This document shows, piece after piece, positions 42,562 through 50,145 of a DNA stretch of 64,000 bases (positions within the stretch are counted from its first letter, which is position 1; the number at the start of each line of letters is the position of its first letter). Both the position numbers and the translations under genes were made by a program. A model generated the notes under the pieces. It was not told the origin of the DNA, searched no databases, and saw only the letters and a list, made by a program, of their open reading frames with translations. Source of the stretch: a bacterium (GTDB lineage: Bacteria > Planctomycetota > UBA1135 > UBA2386); the NCBI GenBank assembly GCA_024743115.1, contig JANSXC010000008.1, forward strand, positions 186,001 through 250,000, written 5' to 3'.

Positions 42562-44562
42562 GCGGAAGTTCGGCCGAGACTCCACCACACAGTGCGCGGA
42601 GCCGCGGCGCCGCGGGTGGGTGCGCATCGATGAACGGTCGATGCCCCAGGGGCCGAAGTCCGCATCGAGCGGCAAGAGCAGCACGGTGTCGGCGTCGGGT
42701 TCGTGCTGGCGTGGCGGTTCGAAGTCCCTGGTGTACCGCACGACCTTGCTGATGCGGACGTCGTCGACCTTGCCGTCGAAGAAGGACGTCGGGCGGCCGC
42801 CGCCGTCGGGATCGGCGCCGACGAAGAGCGGTAGCGAGTTGCGCGTCCGCTTGCCTTGTCCTGCGCCTTTCGCGGTCAGCTTGCCGTCGACGTAGAGCCG
42901 AAGCTCCTGACCGTCGAACACGCCTGCGAGGTGATGCCACTGGCCTGGCTTCAGCATGCCCTCCTCGCCGGATGCGGACGCGTAGCGACCCGCGAGATGA
43001 ACGGAGAAGTCGGGGCGGCCGTCGCTGCAAAACAGCGCGAACTCGCTGCGCTGCGTCTTCGCCAACACGGCGCGACGGCCCTGGTAGCCGTCACCGCGGA
43101 GCCAGAGCTCGACCGTGAACGGGCCGTCCGGCAGCTGCAGGGCCTCGGAGCTGATCGCCAGGCAGTCGCCGCGGCCGTCGAGCGTCAGGACGCCGGCTTC
43201 GGATGCGGCCTGCCGACCGAGCTCGGCCGGAGCCGGTAGCTCGAGTACGTGATCGCGGTGGGGCACGCCAATACGGCGCGTTTGCGCAAGGTAGTCGCAG
43301 CGGGTCTGCAGGCGCGGCAGCGTGAACACCACGGGCGCGCTCGCCGGTACGGTCGAGTCGACGAAGCGCCGCACCGCGAACGTCGTCTGCCCCTTGTCGT
43401 GGGGCGCGATCACGAGGTGCTGATGATCGGGGCCGAACTGCCAGCTTGGCTCGGCCTGCGGGATGATCTCGAGCTCGATGGGGCGCGCGGTCGGGTTGTC
43501 GTACTCGAGCGTGACGATCGCGTCGACGGAGCCGTCGAGCCGGACCGCGGCGCCGGTACCGCTCGCGACGCACTTCGTGACCGTGGGGCGCAGGCCCCCG
43601 TTGAGTCGGGCGATGTCGTTGCTGACGTCGCCGGTGATCTCCTGGGGATCGATGACCGTCCCGACCGGAAGGGCTGCGACCTTGAAGCCCTCGGGGCGCA
43701 CGGTCACGACGTGATACTGATGCAGGTAGCCGCCCTGTGGTGCCTCCATCGACAGGTGGCCACCGACCGTCGCGAGGGCGTAGTACTCGATGCCGTCGAC
43801 CTTGCCATCGAAGCGCATGCGGTGGATGTGGCCGGCGAAAACCGCGGACACGTTGCCGTTGTCCTTGAGCAGTGTGTGCACCCGGTCCCAGTCATTGCCG
43901 TATTGGGGCAGCCAGCGCGGGTGGTGCATGAACACGAACACGTGGCGCGCCTGCTTCGCCTTCTTCAGGATGTCCGCAAGCCAGGTGAACTGCGCTTCGC
44001 TCATGCGCTGGCACTCGGGCTTGTGGAAGTTCTTCTCGCCGGTCTTCGGGTTGCCTTCGTCGGTGTAGAGCGCGAGGAACCAGCAGTCCTTGTGCTGCAC
44101 CGCGTACCAGAGGGGGCCGAACTCCGCCTCGTAGTTCTTCTCGTGCTGGCCCGCGGGGCGACCTGGGCCGCGCCAGTAGATGTCGTGATTGCCGGCGACC
44201 GGGAACCACGGCATGTGCAGCTCGGCCATCGACGACTTGAACTCGTCGGCCTGCGCCATCCACTCCTTCTGGCCGTTGTAGCCCTGGATCAGATCGCCGA
44301 CCGTGAATACGAGATCCGGATCCAGCAGGTTGGTGTCCACGACCGCCTGCCGCAGAACCTCGATGCCCTCGGCCGGGCCACCGGTGCGATCGCCGTAGAC
44401 GATGAATCCGAACGCGTCGTCTTCCTTGGGCAGCTTCAGCAGCTGTTTGCCCGTCGGACGGTCGGTGTGGATGCGGGGGGAGCCGGATTGGGCGAGGAGG
44501 GGGCCCGGAACGATGGCGGCGAGTCCCGCGAGGACGGCGACGGCGAGCGGCAGTCGAGTCAT
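42559..44562 (-). CDS. Secreted metallophosphoesterase with C-terminal LamG domain
   Basis: The ATG at 44562 gives MTRLPLAVAVLAGLAAIVPGPLLAQ, a signal peptide, and 667 residues. The calcineurin-like phosphoesterase core has VYGDRTGG, VFTVGDLIQGYNG, VAGNHDIYW, FMHHPRWLP and AGHIHRMRF, which supply the metal ligands. A middle beta-rich domain follows. From about residue 485 a LamG/concanavalin domain reads FTVELWLRGDGY, WHHLAGVFDGQELRLYVDGK and VDDVRISKVVRYT. The enzyme is secreted and probably cleaves phosphomono- or diesters of a glycan or nucleic-acid substrate bound by the LamG domain. Its divergent neighbour is a Gfo/Idh oxidoreductase. Confidence 0.9.
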   Translation of the reverse strand: MTRLPLAVAVLAGLAAIVPGPLLAQSGSPRIHTDRPTGKQLLKLPKEDDAFGFIVYGDRTGGPAEGIEVLRQAVVDTNLLDPDLVFTVGDLIQGYNGQKEWMAQADEFKSSMAELHMPWFPVAGNHDIYWRGPGRPAGQHEKNYEAEFGPLWYAVQHKDCWFLALYTDEGNPKTGEKNFHKPECQRMSEAQFTWLADILKKAKQARHVFVFMHHPRWLPQYGNDWDRVHTLLKDNGNVSAVFAGHIHRMRFDGKVDGIEYYALATVGGHLSMEAPQGGYLHQYHVVTVRPEGFKVAALPVGTVIDPQEITGDVSNDIARLNGGLRPTVTKCVASGTGAAVRLDGSVDAIVTLEYDNPTARPIELEIIPQAEPSWQFGPDHQHLVIAPHDKGQTTFAVRRFVDSTVPASAPVVFTLPRLQTRCDYLAQTRRIGVPHRDHVLELPAPAELGRQAASEAGVLTLDGRGDCLAISSEALQLPDGPFTVELWLRGDGYQGRRAVLAKTQRSEFALFCSDGRPDFSVHLAGRYASASGEEGMLKPGQWHHLAGVFDGQELRLYVDGKLTAKGAGQGKRTRNSLPLFVGADPDGGGRPTSFFDGKVDDVRISKVVRYTRDFEPPRQHEPDADTVLLLPLDADFGPWGIDRSSMRTHPRRRGSAHCVVESRPNFR

Positions 44563-44569
44563 GCCCGCG

Positions 44570-44575
44570 AGTATG
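44570..44575 (-). promoter_or_regulatory. -10 element (CATACT) of the phosphoesterase gene
   Basis: CATACT on the minus strand ends 7 nt before the ATG at 44562, part of a compact divergent promoter with the TAGCGT box at 44611-44616. Confidence 0.35.
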
Positions 44576-44610
44576 ACGGGGCGCGGCGAAGATCCGATCA
44601 GGATCCGTGG

Positions 44611-44616
44611 TAGCGT
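44611..44616 (+). promoter_or_regulatory. -10 element (TAGCGT) of the Gfo/Idh gene
   Basis: TAGCGT ends 7 nt before the ATG at 44624, with no Shine-Dalgarno. It selects 44624 over an upstream in-frame ATG at 44402. Confidence 0.45.
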
Positions 44617-44623
44617 TCGTCCC

Positions 44624-45676
44624 ATGACCGCACCGCCGCGATCCGAACCGCTGCCCGACGGCGCGATTCGGGTCGGGCTGGTCGGCGCCGGGCGGCGGCG
44701 CAACGGGCTTGGGCCGTTCCTCGCGCGACACGCCGAAGCCGCCGGGATGCGGGTTGTTGGCGTCGCGGGGCGGGATCTCGAGGGTGCGGAACGCGGGGCG
44801 ACCGCGGTCGCGGCCGAGATCGGCCGGCGGCCGGATGCTTTTGCGTCGGCGGAGTCCCTCGCGCGGGCCGTCGACCTGCTCGTCGTCAGTTCGCCCGCGG
44901 CGGCGCATGTCGAGGGACTCGAAGCAGCGCTCATGGCGGGGGTCGCGTGCCTGTGCGAAAAGCCGTTCGTGCTGCCCGGAGAGACGGCCCGCGGCCTCGA
45001 ACTCGTCGACGCGTTCGCCGCCGCCGGGCTGCCGCTGTTCGAGAACTGCCAATGGCCGTTCGTGCTGCCGACCGTCGAACGGCTCGCACCCGGCGCCGTC
45101 GCGACCGCGCCGCGAGCCCTCGCCATGGGGCTCTGCCCGGCCGCAGGCGGTCGCGCGATGATTCTGGATTCGCTGTCGCACGTCCTCAGCCTGGCCCAGG
45201 CGCTGGCCCCGATCGACCCCGACGGGCAGGTCACGAACGTGCGCGAGTCCGACCCGCGTAGCGCGGCCGTCAACAACGAGCTGAGGTTCGAACTGCCGTT
45301 GCTGTCGGGGGCAGGGGCGGAGCGGCGGCTCGCCGTGGAGTTGCAGCTCGAGCGTCGCGACGAGCAGCCGCGGCCGGCCTGGCTCGCGATCGACGGCGTT
45401 CGGTTCGACCGTCGGATCGGGGCCGGCTATTCGCAGTCGCTCAGAACGAACGACGATCGCGAGGAAGCGATGCCTGACCCGCTCGGTGCGCTGGTGTATC
45501 GTGTCGCCGCTCGTTCGACCCCGGCGGTTGCCTCTCCCGCCGATCCGACCCCTCACAACCGTGGCGCCCGCGCCCATCGATCCGGCCTTGACGACCCCAT
45601 CGGCATCTCCGCAATCCGAACGCGACTCCGCAGTTTCGCCGGCGTCCTCGCAGGGCTCGGTCGCGAGCTACCATGA
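44624..45676 (+). CDS. Gfo/Idh/MocA-family oxidoreductase
   Basis: This NAD(P)-dependent oxidoreductase class acts on sugars and polyols. From the ATG at 44624 it has 350 residues. The Rossmann motif is IRVGLVGAGRRRNGLGPFLA (about 15-34), with a GAGRRR loop unlike the usual GxGxxG. The family's EKP motif is present in CLCEKPFVL (112-114). A longer frame upstream to 44402 would cover the opposite-strand signal peptide region and is rejected. The C-terminal part is less typical and its last 116 bases overlap the start of the radical SAM gene (from 45561), or 191 bases if that gene starts at 45486. The substrate is unknown. Confidence 0.82.
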   Translation: MTAPPRSEPLPDGAIRVGLVGAGRRRNGLGPFLARHAEAAGMRVVGVAGRDLEGAERGATAVAAEIGRRPDAFASAESLARAVDLLVVSSPAAAHVEGLEAALMAGVACLCEKPFVLPGETARGLELVDAFAAAGLPLFENCQWPFVLPTVERLAPGAVATAPRALAMGLCPAAGGRAMILDSLSHVLSLAQALAPIDPDGQVTNVRESDPRSAAVNNELRFELPLLSGAGAERRLAVELQLERRDEQPRPAWLAIDGVRFDRRIGAGYSQSLRTNDDREEAMPDPLGALVYRVAARSTPAVASPADPTPHNRGARAHRSGLDDPIGISAIRTRLRSFAGVLAGLGRELP

Positions 45677-46880
45677 CTTCGCCGGCAAGCTCCAGCAGCC
45701 GAAGCTCTGGCCCTACGTCGTCGACTACGTGAAGTGGCAGCGCGCGCTGCGCGCCGCGCAGGCCAAGGGTGAGCCGCTGCCGGCAATGCCCGATCTCGCG
45801 CCGGTGTCGATCAATCTCGATCTCACGACCGCGTGCAACTACGCGTGTGACCACTGCATCGACTGGGACATCCTCAACAGCAAGGTGCGCCACGACGACG
45901 AGCAGTTGCGTGAGTCGTTGCGTCAGATGCGTGATCGCGGCCTGCGCAGCGTGATCCTGATCGGCGGAGGCGAGCCGACGCTCTATCCCGGCTTCGCGGA
46001 CATGGTCGCGTTCTTGAAGGAGCTCGAGTTGCAGGTCGCCGTCGTTAGCAACGGCAGTCGCAACGATCGCGTGTTGAAGGCTGCGTCGCACTTCACCAAG
46101 GGCGACTGGGTGCGGCTGTCGCTCGACGCGGCGAGCGACGACGTGTTCCGCCGCATGCACAATCCGAGCAAGAAGACGCTCTCGCTCGACGAGATCTGCG
46201 GTTGGATCCCACAGATCAAGGCCGTGAACCCGGATCTCACGCTCGGCTTCTCGTTCGTCATCACGTGGCAGGGCGGCAGTCGCGGCGACGTCAAGGTCGT
46301 CGAGAACATCCACGAGATGGTCGCGGCCGCCGATCGCGCGCGACTTGCGGGGTTCGACTACATCTCGTTCAAGCCGTTCCTCGAACGCCAGGAAGACGGC
46401 GCCGAGGTCATGGACCCGCAGAAGACCGCGGTCGAACTCGAGGCCGTGATCGCGCGCATCCAGGCGGCGGTCGGTGAAGCGCGGGGCCGTGCCGCGGCTG
46501 CGGGTTCGGACTTCAAGGTGCTCGAGAGCACCAACCTGCGCGTGCTCACTGCGGGCAACTGGCGCGACTATACGAACCAGCCGCGCACGTGTCACATGCA
46601 GCTGCTGCGGCAGGTCGTCACGCCGCTCGGCACGTTCAACTGCCCGGCGCATCGCGGAGTCGACAAGGCGCTCGTCGGTGGCCAGAGCCTCTGGGCGGAC
46701 GCGGCTGCGGCCAAGGGCGAGACGGCGCGGATGCTCGATGGCTTCGACGCTTCCCGCGAGTGCTCACAGGTGACCTGCCTGTATCACGGCACGAACTGGT
46801 GGCTGGAGTCCCTGATCGACGCTTCGGCGCCCTTGCCGGTGGCGGCGCCCGGTGCCGAGCGCGATGATACGTTCCTCTAA
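45561..46880 (+). CDS. Radical SAM protein with SPASM-like C-terminal cysteines
   Basis: The GTG at 45561 gives 439 residues; the ATG at 45486 would add 25. The radical SAM CxxxCxxC cluster is at C92, C96 and C99 in TTACNYACDHCIDWD. The barrel shows SVILIGGGEPTLYPGFADM and VRLSLDAASDDVFRRMH, both typical of the core. The C-terminal third has Cys-containing segments RTCHMQLLRQV, GTFNCPAHRG, RECSQVTCLYHG, the pattern expected for auxiliary iron-sulfur clusters (SPASM or twitch). Such enzymes modify peptides or sugars. No small precursor peptide gene is beside it. The upstream Gfo/Idh gene overlaps it, so the two are probably co-expressed. The exact start is uncertain. Confidence 0.83.
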   Translation: MAPAPIDPALTTPSASPQSERDSAVSPASSQGSVASYHDFAGKLQQPKLWPYVVDYVKWQRALRAAQAKGEPLPAMPDLAPVSINLDLTTACNYACDHCIDWDILNSKVRHDDEQLRESLRQMRDRGLRSVILIGGGEPTLYPGFADMVAFLKELELQVAVVSNGSRNDRVLKAASHFTKGDWVRLSLDAASDDVFRRMHNPSKKTLSLDEICGWIPQIKAVNPDLTLGFSFVITWQGGSRGDVKVVENIHEMVAAADRARLAGFDYISFKPFLERQEDGAEVMDPQKTAVELEAVIARIQAAVGEARGRAAAAGSDFKVLESTNLRVLTAGNWRDYTNQPRTCHMQLLRQVVTPLGTFNCPAHRGVDKALVGGQSLWADAAAAKGETARMLDGFDASRECSQVTCLYHGTNWWLESLIDASAPLPVAAPGAERDDTFL

Positions 46881-46980
46881 GGCCGTCGATCGCGCGGATC
46901 CGGCCCGTGCGATGGCTTCGTGGTGACCGCCTGCGAGCCGTGGACTATGGCGTGCGATCGTGTCTCCGAACTGCTCCTGA

Positions 46981-48519
46981 ATGAACCGATTCCAAGTCGC
47001 CATCCTGTTCGTAACTGGCTCCCTTGCCTTTGGTTGCTCCAGCGGCAGCACCAGCCCGGACGTCATCATCGACCCGCCGATCGTGGCGATCGTCGAGCGG
47101 CTCCCGGCCCCGGGTGCGACGGTTGCCCCGACCGCAGATGTCGTGGTGCGCTTTGCCGAGCCGATCGTGACCGGGGCATTGGCCGGAGACGTGCTCGTCG
47201 TTGCCGACGGCAGCGGCGCGCTGCCCGGCGCGGTGTCCTACGACGATGCGACGCGTGAGCTGCGCTGGCGGCCTGTGCGGGAGCTGCCACGCGGGGCACT
47301 GCTCGCGGTGACGCTGTCGTCGCTTGCCGCGACCAACGGTGGGGTCGTGCCGCCGACGGGCTGGAACTATCACGTCGAGGCGGGGCTGGCGCAGCCCGCG
47401 ATCGAACTCGCGGCGTCGGTGAACCCGAGGACCAGCGCCAACGATCCCGGCCTGTTCGTCAGCATGTACCCGAACGGGGATGCGCAGATCGCAGTCGAGG
47501 ACCGATCCTGGCGGCTGTCGCGTTCCAGCACGACGCTCGGGGCCGAGTTCATCCCGGGCGGAACCGTCCGGGGCCTGCATGTCGACGCCGCGAGCAACGT
47601 CGCCGCGCTGATGGTCGACGGCGCTGCCACCAACACGCCGATCAATGTCGCGCGGCGGACCGGCAATGGCACGTGGACGCCGGAGTTGGTCGCTTCGACG
47701 GGGCCGGGCACGCCGTACCGCGCCCGGCTCACGGGCACGGACAACGGTGACTACCTGGTGCACCTGACGACCCGGCTGGTGGCGCCGACGCGTTTCGTCG
47801 ACGAGCTACACACGACACGCGGTGGTCCGCCCAGCTGGACGTCGTTGCCGGTGCCTGCGCGCGCGAGCTGGAACACGCTGCTCGCGACGATCGACGGCAG
47901 CGGCACCGTCAGCACGCTGCATACGGAGACCGGCGGCGACTTCGTGATCGCGCAGCGTTACGACCCGGCCTCGGCCACGCCGACGATCTACACCGTCGGG
48001 AGCGGTGCGTTTCTCAGCGCCATCGGACTCGGTGTCAGCGTCGATGGGCGGGCGCGGGTCGTCTACCTGGATCCGTTGCGCGGAGTGCTGCAGCGTCGGG
48101 CTCCGGCGGGCGAGCGATTCGCCGACGAGACCAACGTTGCGGTGTCGCTGACGTCGGGCGCCCCCTGGTATGCGTCCGCTACCGGCGCCGTTCTGACAGT
48201 GGTCCAGGGGCGCATCTTCCGCTCGGAGGCGAACTCGGATGACTGGGTCGAAGCGCCCAACCGGTTGCCCACCCCGCGCGCCGTTGCGATGTCCCCGCGC
48301 GGCGAGGCGGCGATCGTGTACTACGAAGGTCCCGATCGCTGGATGCTCGTGCGCTGGCGCGCCGGTGAACCGATGGATCCACCGATCGTGCTCGCCTTCC
48401 GCAGCGCGTCGTTCAATGCGGTCCGGGATGCCGCGGTCGGGATCGATGCTTCGGGCCGGGTCGTCGTGGCGATCGTGCCGGACGCGGGGGCCGAGTTGCT
48501 CGCCGTGCGGGTGGACTAG
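46981..48519 (+). CDS. Large lipoprotein with Ig-like domain
   Basis: The 512-residue protein begins MNRFQVAILFVTGSLAFGC, a lipoprotein signal with C19. The first mature domain (about 35-125) follows the Big_5/SbsA-like Ig pattern: VERLPAPGATVAPTADVVVRFAEPIV, with 'GALAGDVLVVADGSGAL' and 'ELRWRPVREL'. The rest is long repeats of strands, with 'WRLSRSSTTLG', 'GNGTWTPELVAS' and 'GTVSTLHTETGGDF'. It reads like a beta-propeller or a collection of ligand-binding repeats. It is membrane anchored on the outer side. Function is unknown. The gap before it (100 bp) shows no clear promoter. Confidence 0.72.
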   Translation: MNRFQVAILFVTGSLAFGCSSGSTSPDVIIDPPIVAIVERLPAPGATVAPTADVVVRFAEPIVTGALAGDVLVVADGSGALPGAVSYDDATRELRWRPVRELPRGALLAVTLSSLAATNGGVVPPTGWNYHVEAGLAQPAIELAASVNPRTSANDPGLFVSMYPNGDAQIAVEDRSWRLSRSSTTLGAEFIPGGTVRGLHVDAASNVAALMVDGAATNTPINVARRTGNGTWTPELVASTGPGTPYRARLTGTDNGDYLVHLTTRLVAPTRFVDELHTTRGGPPSWTSLPVPARASWNTLLATIDGSGTVSTLHTETGGDFVIAQRYDPASATPTIYTVGSGAFLSAIGLGVSVDGRARVVYLDPLRGVLQRRAPAGERFADETNVAVSLTSGAPWYASATGAVLTVVQGRIFRSEANSDDWVEAPNRLPTPRAVAMSPRGEAAIVYYEGPDRWMLVRWRAGEPMDPPIVLAFRSASFNAVRDAAVGIDASGRVVVAIVPDAGAELLAVRVD

Positions 48520-48555
48520 TGAGCGATCGCATGTGACCGCAGATCGCACCGCAGC

Positions 48556-49239
48556 CTAGAACTCACCGTCGCGCACGTACGGGTAACTCCACAGGATTAC
48601 CTGCAGCAACACGGACTTGATCCAGGCCTGGTGCATGCGATCGACCTGTGCTGCGTCGTGATCACCCTTCTCCAGGAAGGGTTTGAGGGTCGCGGTGATC
48701 GGGTAGACGAGTGCGACCAGGTAGCGGAGGTGGATGATCGGCTGCGATTGCACGTTGTCCGTGCGGTTCTTCTTGGTGGTGTGGTGCCGCAGGCCGATCT
48801 CGTGCTGGTAGTCGAGCCAGCTCTGGTCGTAATTGCCGGCCGCGGTGTCGAGGATCCAGCGCCCGAAGCGCTTGCGAACGGCGGCCAGGTAGTCGCCATC
48901 CGGTACGCCTCGCGGGACGTTCTCGAAGTACTTCAAGAGGTGAGGGGTCGAGCCGACGAAGCCGTACCAGACGTCCAGGATCGCTTCGACCTGCGGTTCG
49001 AGAATCGGTCGCGACATGCGCAGCGCGGTGAGGTCGTCGTCCGTTAGCAGCACGGATTGCTTCAGGAGTTCGAACTCGGCCAGGGTGATGGGGGAGTGGG
49101 GGAGTTGGGAGCTGCCGTAGGCGTATCCGGGGATCGTGGTCATCTGGCGGTTGCGATTGGGGCTGCTGGGGGTTTCGGGGGTGCGGCAACTCGCGAGTGC
49201 GAGTGCTGCGAGGATCACGGTCGTTCTTTGTCTTGTCAT
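48556..49239 (-). CDS. Predicted lipoprotein protoglobin
   Basis: This 227-residue protein matches protoglobin, the single-domain globin relative of the globin-coupled sensors that binds O2, CO and NO through haem. The core from M33 reads MTTIPGYAYGSSQL, WYGFVGSTPHLLKYF, AAVRKRFGRWILDT, DYQHEIGLRHHTTKKN and YLVALVYPITATLKPFLE, ending ILWSYPYVRDGEF. His152/153 lie where the family has its proximal haem ligand. Residues 1-18 (MTRQRTTVILAALALASC) are a lipoprotein signal with lipobox LASC, so the globin would be lipidated and exported. A GGAG site 8 nt before the ATG at 49239 supports this start. A shorter start at M33 (49143) would remove the signal. The same element is in the MarR promoter upstream. 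Confidence 0.88.
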   Translation of the reverse strand: MTRQRTTVILAALALASCRTPETPSSPNRNRQMTTIPGYAYGSSQLPHSPITLAEFELLKQSVLLTDDDLTALRMSRPILEPQVEAILDVWYGFVGSTPHLLKYFENVPRGVPDGDYLAAVRKRFGRWILDTAAGNYDQSWLDYQHEIGLRHHTTKKNRTDNVQSQPIIHLRYLVALVYPITATLKPFLEKGDHDAAQVDRMHQAWIKSVLLQVILWSYPYVRDGEF

Positions 49240-49240
49240 A

Positions 49241-49251
49241 TAGGACTCCAA
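49241..49251. promoter_or_regulatory. MarR-type operator candidate of the protoglobin gene
   Basis: TAGGACTCCAA here corresponds to TTGGACTCCAA at 49969-49979. The site lies 1 bp beyond the ATG, exactly as in the MarR gene, and it covers the Shine-Dalgarno GGAG on the minus strand. One arm base (A for T) breaks the palindrome. Confidence 0.5.
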
Positions 49252-49310
49252 AATGAAGAGGGTGAAGGAGAGGTGATGGGGGCGGGTGGGGCGGGGCTAA
49301 CGCGCTTGAC

Positions 49311-49967
49311 CTAGCCGACTACGCGGAAGGCGCGGGCCACGGCGCCGAGTTGTTTGCTCGGCGCGCGATCGTGGTCGGCGCAGTCGGTCCGCAACTGGGA
49401 ATCGCCGATGGCGGCCTGCAGGAGGCCGCAGTAGTGCGGTCGGCGAGAGTTGCCGCCGTGAGGCACGAAGTGCTTGCAGCTCACGCACATGCGCGCCTGG
49501 CCGATGACGCCGTCCCGCTCGAGGACCAGGATCAGCTTGAGCAGGGTCGCCAGCAGCGTTGCCGATTCTTCCTTCTGTAACGACGCGATTGCCGGTTGCA
49601 GGGCCTCGGCGTTCCAGCCCGCGGCCTGCCTCGCGACGTTGCTGCCGCGACGCGTCAGTTCGATGCGCACGGCCCGATGTTCGTCCGGGTCCTGGAACTT
49701 GCGCACCAGATCCTTCTCTTCGAGCACGGACAGCGCGGCGCTGATCGTGCCGTAGGTCACCATCAGATCCTTGGCGATCTCGCCGACCCGGAGATCGCCG
49801 CGCTGCTTCAGCGTGACCAGTGCTCGCGCCTGCAACGGGGATAGTTCCTGCGTCGTCGAGCCCTGCTGCTCGGTTGCGCGAGCGAGCGTGCCCAGCCGCG
49901 CCAGCGCCTCGGAGATCCGTCCGTGCAGGGGGTTCTCGGGTTCCCGTTGTTCTGGCGGCGGAGTCAT
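49311..49967 (-). CDS. MarR-family regulator with C-terminal cysteine cluster
   Basis: The 218-residue protein begins at the ATG at 49967. Residues about 40-130 are a MarR winged helix (LSPLQARALVTLKQRGDL, VGEIAKDLMVTYGTISAALSVLEEKDLVRK, RGSNVARQAAGWN). The C-terminal 70 residues hold four cysteines, C161-x2-C164, C180 and C196, in MCVSCKHFVP, HYCGLL and TDCADH. They are arranged to bind zinc or an iron-sulfur cluster and are absent from ordinary MarR. The promoter is the best in the window (TTGACA-16-TATCTT), overlapping a TTGGACTCCAA palindrome that also precedes the protoglobin gene, so it probably regulates itself and that gene. Confidence 0.88.
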   Translation of the reverse strand: MTPPPEQREPENPLHGRISEALARLGTLARATEQQGSTTQELSPLQARALVTLKQRGDLRVGEIAKDLMVTYGTISAALSVLEEKDLVRKFQDPDEHRAVRIELTRRGSNVARQAAGWNAEALQPAIASLQKEESATLLATLLKLILVLERDGVIGQARMCVSCKHFVPHGGNSRRPHYCGLLQAAIGDSQLRTDCADHDRAPSKQLGAVARAFRVVG

Positions 49968-49968
49968 G

Positions 49969-49979
49969 TTGGACTCCAA
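49969..49979. promoter_or_regulatory. MarR operator candidate (11-bp palindrome)
   Basis: TTGGACTCCAA is a perfect palindrome (centre C/G) and covers the GGAG ribosome site and the expected transcription start of the MarR gene. A close copy is at 49241-49251. Confidence 0.6.
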
Positions 49980-50007
49980 AAGATATGCTGAAGCACGTAG
50001 TTGTCAA
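49980..50007 (-). promoter_or_regulatory. Sigma-70-like promoter of the MarR gene
   Basis: TTGACA (50002-50007), a 16-bp spacer and TATCTT (49980-49985) on the minus strand form a near-consensus promoter that is adjacent to the 49969-49979 palindrome. This is rare in the window. Confidence 0.65.
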
Positions 50008-50145
50008 GTCGTGGATCTCGCGCGCGGCCGACGGCGGCATGCCCAGGAACGGTGAGGGTCGCGGCAACGGGATCGCCGAGGTGGTCGCCAGATCGGCAAT
50101 CGCGCTGGCGCCGCGCCCCCGCCGTCGTTCTAGTGGCCAGCCTCG

